From assembly GCA_013399895.1 (NCBI GenBank), contig VXBA01001494.1, positions 2,380,118 through 2,444,117 of the forward strand: a stretch of 64,000 nt of DNA, read 5' to 3'. Made by a program: the position numbers and the translations under genes. Numbering within the stretch: the stretch's first letter is position 1; each line of letters starts with the position of its first letter. Shown here in pieces: positions 13,740-24,100 of this stretch. The stretch is from Serilophus lunatus (Eukaryota > Chordata > Aves > Passeriformes > Eurylaimidae). Below the pieces are notes generated by a model that saw nothing but the letters and a program-made list of their open reading frames with translations, was not told the origin of the DNA and made no database searches.

Positions 13740-14151
13740 TCTGACCCAAGACCACTGTGAGCTGCCCAAGGACGATGAGAGCTCCAGAGGGTAGAGGGCA
13801 GCAAGTCTTTGGGGGAACAAAACCACCACAGGGAGTCACGGGTTTGTGTAGGGACAAGCCAGCTGGTCCCCAGCCAACACCTGAGGACAGGGCTGGCTCT
13901 GTGGGGTGAAGACAAGCCTGCAGCAAAGGACAGGACCTGGCTCTTGTGCTGCCCACGCAGCCCAGCCTCTGCAGACAGCACCTGCCTCATGAGCACAGAG
14001 ACCTCCAAGGAATCTCAAGCCCAGTCTCTCCCCCAGGCAGAAGAACAAGAGATTCTTCACGTTGGTCCTTCCCAGGGCCTTTAAAGTCAGCTTGTAACAC
14101 CTTCAGCGTGCTTTCCTGCTTTTGTGCAGCTCTTCTGGAGCTTCCATCACA

Positions 14152-17100
14152 TCAGAGCCCCTGTGTGGGTGTCATTGGGCTTGGCTCCAGCACATCACCA
14201 TTTCCAATGTCCAGCTCCACCTGTATCCCTGTTGGCTACAAGAAAAAACAGAGAGAAGCCTGATGTCACACTGCTGGGACTCTACATCACTCCATCACCT
14301 GCCCCAGAGCCAGAAATCCCCGATTATATCCTCTTGAGGATTTCTTTCTGCTGTTGTCCTCATTTTAACTAGGTCTGCTGAACACAGAGATACAAATAGA
14401 CAATGCAATTTAGCAAAGAGAGAACATCTTGCTCCAAGACATCCCCAGACACATCACTATTTAGCACATCCAGGATGCATTTAGCTGCCCAGCACACCAT
14501 CACATCCAAACCCATTTGGATCAGGCAGCAGAAGAGGCTTGGAGCTGGGAGGCTCGGGCAGTGCTGCCTCTACATAGGCAGGACTCAAGCCAGTCACCTT
14601 TGCAGGTGTAGGAGCGATTTCCATGGGACCATCACTGCCCACATGCCATCAGGAGAGCTAGACTATCATGAGGAGCACAGTGACCTGGATTGGAAGTGGT
14701 GCCGCTCATTTAACCTGCCTACAAATACAAGCCCAGGTTGTTGGGAATAGATGCTTCTCTCTTCCATGGTGTACAGCCAGGAGCTCCTCTCCCATTGTCA
14801 CAACTCCCAGAGTGAGACTGGATCCTGCCTGACCCTCTGCTCCAAAGCCAGGGCTGAGTCACTGCTGCTCCATTCCCAGAGGGACAGGCCCAGGGAGTCT
14901 CACCTGCCGGGGTGACTTTGCCAAGGAAGCGATGCGCTGTGTGGGGCCTTTCTCCCACGTGCCGTCTTTGCCCTCCAGCAACACCCTGGTGCTGGGCACA
15001 AAACTCCAGGAGCGGCCAAGGGCTGGCTTCAGTGGGCCAGTGCCACTCTCCCTTGTCACCTGGTTGGTCACCTGCAGCACAAACAGACTTATCAGTGCTT
15101 GGGAAAAGCAGTGCCATGTGGAGTAAAGGAACATTGGAGGTCACCAGGAGGTCATGGACAGCCTGCTACTTCTATGAAGGTTTTTTCTTCTCCATCCTGA
15201 GCCCTCCTTCTTGCCACATTTGTGCCATCCCCTCTAATTACAGGCAACTGGCCCAGATGGGTACTCAGGGAGGAGCTCGCTTGTATCTGCAAGCTGCATC
15301 ACTCCTGGTGCTGAAGCCACCCATAAGGTTCAACTTGAAGCCTCCAAGTGTCCTTCCAGATACCTCCTTGTCACTTTATTAGAATGAAGGGCAGGACTTT
15401 CTTGGTGCATTCCAGTGTCAGGCTCAGCAGACCACCATTCTCTGTTATGACCTTCCCAGTTCAGACACACTAATTGTGGTCCCAGTAACCTGTCTGTTGT
15501 GAATTGGCAAATCCAATTGCTTGGCCAAGAGCTGGGGAAACTGCAGCAGGGCCCCTTCCACTCCCCAGTTCCCTCTGGATGATGCAATGCCCCGCAGTTC
15601 CTCCGAGGTAACTAAGAGGTTACTCAGTAAGCTGGCCAGCCCTTTAAATGAATGGTGTTATATCAAAAAGAAACACAGACAACCTTTCAATCTCCCTGTA
15701 CTTAACTCTGCCTTGCTCAATGCAGAGAATGCCGTGTTGGCTGAGGACAGCAATAGCAGGAGGCAGCAAACCAGCCCTGTTCTTGCTCCACACTCACTGG
15801 AACAAGACATCTATGGGCTACAGAGAGGCAGAGCTACATCAGGGAGCAGGACACCGTGGGGTACAGGCCTCTTGGGAGCAGGGTCCCCTCTCCTAGGGGC
15901 TCTAAAGCCTCTCCATGGTTTCTCATCACAGCACGCACCAGCACATTAAGGACAAAGCACAGCAACACTCACCACAACAGCAAGGCTGAACTCCCTGGCC
16001 AGTGTCTTCAGCTCTCTGGATAACTGCATCATGATGGCCAAACCTGGAAGAGGACAAAGCACTTGGGTTTTCAGGGATAAACTCCCAAAGAGCATCTTGG
16101 AGGCAGGTGACATCTGTGTTTGCACTAGCACTGGATTTAGTGCCAGTGCTGACGTTCATGGACATCTTTACCACACCAATTCATGTCCTTTTCTATCTCA
16201 GAATCCCCAAGGCCAATAAAACCCTAAAAAAAGGACCAGGAGCTCCAGACAAAGCTGGACAGGTTGAGTTAACAGGTACAGGACACATCTCTCCAGCTCA
16301 CAGCTTCATTTTCTACACTTGTGGTTGTGAGGGGACCCCCTATGATAGCACCAGTTGCTACCCATGTGTGCAAGACCCTCTGGAAGGTGTTTGAGGGGCC
16401 TCCTTGCCATCCTCACTTTTGATTTATGGTCCTTTCTGGCAGAAAGAGCCTCAGGGGAGCTCTGCAAACTCTGCCAGCAACTATGAACTATCTGTGACAC
16501 TGCAAGCAAAGGTTTTAATATATGAACAAACATTTCAGTGCCTCCCCTGTCCCCAGACAGGTTTCAGGCCACTTCCACAATGCACAGCCACAACCGGCCT
16601 GAATGTTTGCTGATAACACTGCAAACTGAGTCCCTTTTTATCCAGTCCCAAAGGAGCAGTTACACATCTGTCTTGCCCCAGTTCCAGACATGGATGGAAG
16701 ATGGACAAGCGGAGAGCTCTGCAGCCTCCAGGACACAGCTCACCCTCTGACTGCCTGCCACCCAGCAGTGGGTAAATCACAGCTGACACCGAGTCGATGA
16801 CCACGATCTTGAGGGGTCCCGTGGAGCTCACGACCTGAAAGGAGGCACCATGTGCAATGTGGAGTTACAAATCCAGCAGTTTGGAGGTTGTGAGCTGCAC
16901 AGAGCCTTGAATGTCCCCAGGACAGGGTGATTTGGTGTCACTCAGCAGGCACACGAGCCCTGCTACCCTCCCTGCAGCTCTGGGGAAGGCAGAGGAGCCC
17001 AAACCCTCCCTCCTACCTGCTGGGAGAGGCGATCCCGCAGCTCCTGCAAGGCACTCAGCATTTCATAGATGTCAAACACACGGACCACCTGGATCCGCTG

Positions 17101-19138
17101 CAGAGCCTCCAGCTGTGGCACAAAGTAGCATCACCAACAGCCCCACCCCCTCCAGGACTTGTCATATTCCTTCTGCCTCAACTGCCACCAGCCCTTCGCA
17201 TTCACATCACACGAGGGACCTTTATTCCTCCACATTAGCCTTCACCCCATGAACACCATTGTCCCATTGCACTGATGGAAGATGCAACGTGGATTGAGGT
17301 CAGGGAGCAATAGCTTGAAAAGCAACAGCAAGTCCCTGCCTTCTCCCAAGAAAAACAACTAAGAGTGTGTCTGTCCTAAGCATGGCACCCATAGGGCCAT
17401 GGGAGGAAAAGTTTGGACCCTAAAAACCCCATGGGGATAAAGACAGAGCTGGATAGACAAATCATCCCTGGGGGATGTCTGCAGGCAAGAGCAAAGGCAG
17501 TTCTAGAGCAAGCAAAGGGACCACCTCCAGGGGAACTTGCCTGCTCTTCCTCATCCTCTGTCTGGGCTCGGAGCATCTGGTAGAGACGGGAGGCAGTGAA
17601 ACCCCCTGTGGAGTCGAGAAACAGGACGTGCTGCTTGAGGCTGAGAGACACACTGGCTGCGATGCCCAGGCACACCTGCAGGGACAGGGACTGGGTGTCA
17701 GCATCATCTTCACCCTACCTGCCCTCTCCCCTCTCCCCCATCCCACTCACCTGTGTCTTCCCACTGCCTGGTGCTCCCATGAGCTCTGTCACTTCCCCTG
17801 TGTACAGCCCAGAGTCCAGCAGCTGGTCCAGGCTACAGGTGAACACAAGGTGGGATTATCGACACCCCTTCAGCCAGAATGGCAGGGACATCAGGAAGCA
17901 GCAGTCCTCAGACATTTGTCCCTAGAGCTCCCTTCCCAAATGCAAACAATTGCCTGGGGATGGTTTGGAGACTACGAAGCCTGCTCAGGTCGTCACCACA
18001 CTGAAATACAAATCTGTGCTGACAACCACGGCCTTGTAGAGCAAGCCCAGCCGTGGGCAGACCTGCTGCCTCGCTGGGTGATGTACCCACCTTGGGCTCC
18101 CAGTGGGCAGGATGGCCGTGGAGCTCTTGAGCTCCTCATACAGGTCTGCTCCATTGGCAGGGAAGGCAGAGAACTGGGCTAGGAGCACACGTCTCACTGC
18201 AACCAGTGCCTGGGGGACAGAGGGATGTCTGGAAACAGGACTGAGCAAGTCCAGGTACAACATCTGCTACAGAAGCTTCCCCTAGACAAGGCAATCCTTG
18301 TCCATGAGCCAAACTGCTCTGAGCTCCCCAGTTACTTTACCAGGACTCAGGACTCCCTTTTACCTTGTAAGACAGTGAACACTTCTGGGCAGTGTCCTCC
18401 AGGTCTGACGACACAAAGTCAACCACTACAAACAATATGAGGGACAAGAGGTTGGAAGCCAGACTTGGTCGGACCATGAACACCAGGAGAAAACCAGCAC
18501 AGACAAAACCCGCATGAACAAGCAAAGTGTGCCCTGTGCCAACACTGTGAGTGGAGGAGCAGCACCCCATGAAATGGGAGTATTGGAGTCTTTCTTCTGA
18601 GATGGCTGTGTCGCCCATCACAAAACAAATTGTTTCTTGCAAAACAGGTCAGGGAGAGAAGCTGGTAAAAATTCTCCCTGTTTTGCTCAAGAGCTGCCCA
18701 GCACTACCTTTTCCTTCCCCTCTATGGGCAGGAGGTGTCCAAGGTGCAGTGTGCCAGGAACTTGGGCATTTTTCAGAGGGAAAACTGCACAAACCCCCTG
18801 AAATACCTTTGAAAAGTCATAACTGAGCAACCTGCAAAAAGCCTCTATAGAGATCTCAACCATATCCTTACACTTCTCCTACAGAGAAGTCCTGACTCAT
18901 TGTATCCCCCCCCAGGGGGACCCAGAAGTCATCCAGCTAGGAGGACACAGAGGGATATTCCATCACTACCCTGCCAGGATGTGGGATGATGCAGGCACAC
19001 CAAAAGCGCAAGGGATGATGTTCCCCAACCCCAGATCCTGATACCACCCCCACTACCTGTCCTGATGCCATTCGCTCTGAGAAGCTGGATCATCTCTTCA
19101 GTGAGGCCAGGGCAGAGCCCAGCCCGCAGGACCACCAT
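14152..19138 (-). CDS. RAD51D: RAD51D, DNA repair protein RAD51 homolog 4 (complete, 10 coding exons)
   Basis: RAD51 paralog; in the known BCDX2 complex (RAD51B-RAD51C-RAD51D-XRCC2) it supports RAD51 filament assembly during homologous recombination in the nucleus. Coding exons: 19138-19057, 18425-18364, 18209-18091, 17832-17751, 17675-17541, 17112-17017, 16834-16744, 16043-15973, 15071-14904, 14235-14152; 990 bases, 329 codons plus stop (human 328). All phases join cleanly. The start MVVLRAGLCPGLTEEMIQLL matches the human N-terminus; an in-frame ATG four codons upstream (19150) is the alternative. Walker A is GAPGSGKT, residues 107-114, with catalytic K113. Walker B is KIVVIDS, ending at D206-S207. 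The block KPALGRSWSFVPSTR is conserved. The donor after exon 5 is GC (GCAAGT), not GT. The last exon, 27 codons plus stop, begins PTGIQVELDIG and then diverges from the human tail. Confidence 0.97.
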
Positions 19139-19637
19139 ATCCGCAGGCACGGGGGCGGGAAAGATGCAGAGACCTGCGGAGGAGAGAATTCATGGAATCA
19201 TTAAGCTTGGAAAAAGATGTCCAAGACCACCAAGTCCAACCAGGCCCAACACTGAGCCACGTCCTGCCACGGATGGTGGGGGGAAGCCACGCAGGCTGTG
19301 CCTGAGACGGGTGGTTACGGTGGGTGTTTCGTGCACTTTTAGGGTCAAGCATCCCCAAATCCCGCACGCAGCATCGCCAGCGGGCGTGGGGGGGGGCATA
19401 GCGGGCAGGGGGAGCCCCATCCCCGGGCGGGGGGTATCCCCCCATCCCCAGCCACCTCCATGAGCCCACGGGATTAGTTCCCCATCTCACCGCCCTGCGC
19501 TCCCCCGGCCCGACCCGCTCCTTTCCTGCTTCCTGCCCCCAGCGGAAGGTCCGGGACGGCTCCTTTTCCCTCTCCCCTGTGTCCCAACCCGTCCAATTTT
19601 CCCTTCCTCCGCCTGGCGCTGCAGAGCCCGCGGCTCT
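19139..19637 (-). promoter_or_regulatory. RAD51D 5' flank, GC-rich, probable TATA-less promoter
   Basis: Upstream of the RAD51D start the sequence becomes GC- and CpG-rich (about 19380-19640), with a GGGGCGGG Sp1-type site just before the ATG (about 19150-19158) and no TATA box. A CR1 piece (19190-19262) lies inside this flank. The transcription start cannot be fixed; it is probably between 19150 and 19640. Confidence 0.5.
19190..19262 (-). repeat. CR1-like fragment in the RAD51D 5' flank
   Basis: The plus strand reads TGGAATCATTAAGCTTGGAA, then AAGATGTCCAAGACCACCAAGTCCAACC and ATTGAGCC-like sequence, the reverse complement of a CR1 3' end. It starts only about 50 bases upstream of the RAD51D ATG, on the same strand as the gene, so it may be transcribed in the 5' UTR or lie in the core promoter. 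Confidence 0.7.
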
Positions 19638-19682
19638 ACGGTCCCTTCCGACCCAAACATTCCGGGATTCTGTGATTATCCC
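19638..19682 (+). repeat. CR1 LINE 3'-tail fragment
   Basis: Contains GGTCCCTTCCGACCCAAACA followed by ATTCCGGGATTCTGTGATT, the CR1 terminal signature in plus orientation. It is opposite in orientation to the fragment at 19190-19262. Confidence 0.8.
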
Positions 19683-20533
19683 AGGGCAGGGTTTGGCCAG
19701 GCTCATCCCACCCTGCAGGGTGGGAAATGAAGGTGCACGGGGGGACTGGGGCGCTGCGCTGCCCTGCAGGTGTGGGGAGCCAAGTGTCCCTCCCTGGCTG
19801 CCCGGGGATTGAATTTCTTCTGGAAAAGATTTTTTTAAATTATTATTGTTATTTTCTTTCCCAGCCGAGGCCTGAAGAGGGCTCCCGGCACTCACTCCTG
19901 AGCCTGCCCTGCTCTGCACTCTCAGCTCTGCCAGGAGAATAAAATAGGAGACCTGGCAGGGCAGCCAATTCTTGCTGTGTAAGATCCACAAGCCACAACA
20001 TAAATCAGCGAATTAATGACATTTTTTCTCTTGGCAGTGTTCCTGTGGTCAGCCTCTGCTCTCCTCAGTCATTTCCCAATCCTTCTGCCGGTTCCCCCAT
20101 TTGCTTTACAGGGATGCTGGTGGGTACACTGGGGAAGGCAAAGCCTGCGTTTTTGGGGCGATAAGTCACAAAGGATAATTCCTGATGGAGTGCGACCCCC
20201 GGAAAACAGGAGGTTGAAAGGCTCAGCTCTTGGAGCTCAGTGCTGCCCTGTCCTCTGGTGTCACTCAAATTGAGCCCCGAGTGACTCATCACAGCAGTGG
20301 GCCAGTATGTTCCAGTACAGACGTTTGTGTTAGTCTTTGTGAATGGGCTGCTGAATGTCGGGAGGTGATGAGATTTCCAGGGGGGATGGGCTCTCAAAGG
20401 CCCTGCGAGGAGGAGCAGGCAGCACTGACTGTCAGCCAGCTTTCCGTCCCAGGGAGTTCTGGAAGGTGCTGGGCGCTGCTGCAGCTGCTGGCGTGGGGCC
20501 GCTTGTCCCCGAGAATCAGCTGTCTCATGCTTC
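19683..20533. other. Spacer between RAD51D and UNC45B
   Basis: No exon of the two genes that separate RAD51D and UNC45B in human (FNDC8, NLE1) is recognisable. A minus-strand open frame of 277 codons (20065-20898) runs through the UNC45B promoter side. It has no recognised domain and is treated as a finding, not a gene. Confidence 0.55.
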
Positions 20534-20810
20534 CCTAAATAGAAAGAGAAAAGGGTCTGAGCACTGTGACAGGGGTCAGCCATCCCCGCTGTGGGCTTTT
20601 TTATCATGAAACACCCCCCATTCCTGCTCCCCACACCCTGTGCATCTCTGCAGGCAGAGGAAGCTGGGATTTGCCCTGGAACGTAGGAGAGGATCCCCTC
20701 TTGCTGCAGAGCGGTGCTGCCCACGTCAGGCAGGTGTCCCCCCCCGAGCTGGCCCTGGGTCCCAGCCCTCCCCAAGCATATATAGCACAGGGGGACAAGG
20801 AGGGGACAGG
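20534..20810 (+). promoter_or_regulatory. UNC45B: UNC45B promoter with TATA box
   Basis: A TATATA element is at 20779-20784, so transcription should begin near 20805-20815. Upstream is a near-consensus CArG/SRF box at 20534-20543 (CCTAAATAGA, one mismatch to CC(A/T)6GG) and an E-box CAGGTG at about 20730. TATA, SRF and E-box elements suit a gene restricted to striated muscle, which is known for UNC45B. The motif calls are direct; function is inferred. Confidence 0.55.
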
Positions 20811-21065
20811 CTGTGGTGACAGGTGACACTGACAGGCAGCAGGAGCTGCCAGGTCCTGCCCAAACTTGGAGTGGGAAGCGAGCTCTTTCCTGAGCCACAC
20901 AGCCTCCTCGTAGTGCTGGCAGACTTCTTCAATTCCTTCTTTTGTTGTTGTTTTTCTTTCCTATACTAATTGACTCCTAAAGATCTACAGCGGTGGGAAA
21001 AGCTTCTGAGAAGTCACAGCCTTGAGCAGCAGTTTAAGTCTTAATTTTCAAAACTCCTCAGTCTG
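20811..21065 (+). other. UNC45B: Probable UNC45B non-coding exon 1
   Basis: A donor CTG/GTAAGC at 21066 and the acceptor ending at 21194 (CTCTCCAG) would remove a 129-base intron just before the start codon. The exon would run from the predicted start downstream of the TATA box to 21065. The 5' limit is an estimate. Confidence 0.4.
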
Positions 21066-21194
21066 GTAAGCTGCTTTTATAATGTGCATGGTCTCACCGT
21101 GAAACTCAGGTTGGGGGAGAAGGCAGGAGACCCCGGGTAACAAAGGCAGTGGAAAATAGGGCACAATTTGATGTTTTTCCTTAAAGCTCTCCAG

Positions 21195-24100
21195 ATGGAG
21201 GATCCCATCCAGCTGAAAGAGGAAGGCAATAAATATTTTCAGGCCAATAACTACGAGAAAGCCCTTCAAAGCTACACTCAAGCCATAAAGCTCAACAAGG
21301 ACAAGGCACTGCAGGCGGTGCTGTACAGGAACAGGGCAGCCTGTTTCCTTAAAAAGGTGAGAAAAGCTCCTGGTTCTCCTGGGCAGGGCTCAAGGGGAGA
21401 AGAGCAGGGAGGCAGCCAAGGGCGTTTACTAGCTGTGGACTGTGTGGTTTGTCCATTTATTGAATAGTGTTTGTAAACTGATCTGAAATTATGTGTTCTG
21501 GGCTTGTTCTGGTGCTGTTAAGGTGCCTCTTTGCTCCCGTCCTGATGGATCTGAGCACACCAGTTCAGCTCAGAGGTGGTCCCACTTTAAGCACTTTGAA
21601 GCAAAAGCTTTTGGCAGCCAATCTGCTCCAGACTTACAGGAGCGGTCTGTAAGCCATGGCTTGGGATTGCTTTTGCTGTCTGCCCCAGTGAAAGAAAAGC
21701 AGGCGAAGACATTGAGCAAAACAAAAAGTTATTGGTCTCTGTGCCACAACTGTCTCAGCTTGTGATAACCTGCTGTGGGATTGTAGCAGATTGCTTGCAT
21801 GTTCATGGACTTTCATTAATATAGAAGTGACACCAACCAAGAGCAAGGCTGTTGTGAGTATTCCCTCTTCCTTCACTGCCTGGTATCCTGCTGCACCCTC
21901 AGCAGCATGTGTTGTCCCACCTGCGCCACACATCTCCTCTTCCTTCAGAGATGCAAAGGTACCTTAGCCCCACCTTCCCTTCTGTAAGCTGCTGCTGGCT
22001 TCGCTGGGGTTAGGAAGTAGAAAGAGAAAGTCACAGTGTCCATCAGCAATGGGGATATGCCCTGCTATTCCATGGCTAATCTCTCCTTTCTGGTTTAACA
22101 GGAGGAATATGCCAAGGCAGCCTCGGATGCATCTAGAGGTGAGGAGGGGGCTGTTTGAGAAAGGAGAGCTCTGTTGCTGGGTACACTGACTCAGTCTACT
22201 CTCATATCTGCTTTTGGAGCACTGTGGCCTTATCCTTTGATGTCCACTAACATCCAACTGCTGAGGCCGCAAGGGAATGAACAGAAGTTCAGCAGATGAC
22301 GTACCAATTATGTGTGATGATGCAATTGGTGCTAATCAGGCGCTGATTCACAGACAATGTTAATGACAAAGCAAATCACAGTTTACAAGGGCCATTTCCA
22401 AGCAGCAAACTCTGATGCCTAGTATTCTGTGTCCCTTTCCCAGCTATCGACATCAATTCTTCAGATATTAAAGCCCTGTACCGGCGCAGCCAAGCTCTGG
22501 AAAAACTGGGGAAATTGGACCAAGCTTTCAAAGATGCTCAGAAATGTGCCACCATCGAACCCCGCAACAAAAACTTCCAGGAGACCCTGAGGCGACTGGG
22601 GGCCAATATCCAGGAGAAGGTAAATGCCAGGGGAGCAGTCCTGGATTCACAGACCAGGTGTGGGAGGTCCTTGCTCTGGGTTACACCAATGGATTGCTAG
22701 TCATACTGGAAACTCTTAACAATGTAGGGGGATTAACTGGATTTAACTGGAAGTTCTTACTTGATGCCTGTAAATCTGAGGACTGGGTTGGATGGTTAAA
22801 TTAAAAAGTGTGGCAGCTCCCTCTAAAGGCTGGTCTGCTCCTGAGTGTCTTGGCAAGGAATTTGGCCAGCTCTGGACTGGATCTGGCAGTTGCCTTGTTG
22901 ACAGAGTTACCTTTACAGGAATGCTGTGAAGCAGCCTTTGCACCACTGGGTACTGTGAGGTCTCAGAAATGATGGTTTAGTGTTGGCTCTGCCCATTTGC
23001 ATGAATCTGAGATGGGTAATCAATGCTGATCACTGAGAAGCCACATCTGTTTTGTTATTCAGCTTAAATTGTCTGTGCTTTGAGAGTCTGGGTGAAGAAA
23101 AAAAGGAAAATTGTCCCTCAGTTTTCTCCCTCTGATGCTCTATGCCCTCTCCCTTGGTACAGCTGCGCATTCAGTTCTCCACGGACGCAAGGGTGCAGAA
23201 GATGTTTGAAATCTTGCTGGATGAGAACAGTGAGAAAGAAAAGCGAGAAAAGGTGAGAACCGCCCTGGACTTGATAAGGGAGGGTGCCTGAGGGGAGGTG
23301 GACTAAACTCTAAAAATACAAAAGGTGGGATCACACTGGACTTCTACTCAGGTCCAACCTCTGCCACCCTCCAAATGTTCTCCTCCAAGCAGTGATCCCC
23401 TCTTTCTGGGCAGAGAGAAGTGATCCCTAAATGCACCTGGATAAACTGTCTGGTGGGGCCTGAGCTAGTCTGCTGCATCTGGCAGGAGATGGCCACTGCA
23501 CAGCTCCCACCAGGACATCACAGAGCTGCATGGAATTATTCTGGAGGCCTGTCTGTGCCACTGACCCCTGGTTCCTGTGTCTCCCACCCAGGCTGCAAAT
23601 AACCTCATAGTCCTGGGGCGGGAGGAAGCAGGTGCCGAGAGGATTTTCCAAAATAATGGGGTTAACTTGCTGCTGCAGCTGATAGAAACCAAAAATCCTG
23701 AGCTCATCCTGGCAGCCGTGAGGACACTTTCAGGAATGTGCACAGGACACAAGGCTCGGGTAAGAACAGGGTGCTTGGGACCTTCACTGCTATTGCCCTG
23801 TACCTGGGGAGGGAAATTGCAATAGTTCACAATTTTTGTGAGCAGTGGGGAAAAAAAATAAAACCCTGCCTTGAACTGACTTGGGATTCACCCAGGAAAG
23901 TAGTTTCTTTGTCCCAGCCGAACCTGACTTTTCTGAAGCACACAGGAAGGGAAGACCTTTGCTAACAATGTCCTGCTCTCTCCTTCCTGAGTCCAGGCCA
24001 CTGCCATTCTTCATTACCTGGGCATCGACAGCATCTGTATGTGGATGTCAGTAGACAATGAGGAAATCTCCCTGGCTGTCTGCAACCTCCTGCAGACCAT

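Noticed and set aside
19098..19991. 297-codon minus-strand open frame upstream of and overlapping RAD51D exon 1
   Set aside because: It is in a different frame from RAD51D, crosses two CR1 fragments and GC-rich promoter sequence, and has no recognisable domain.
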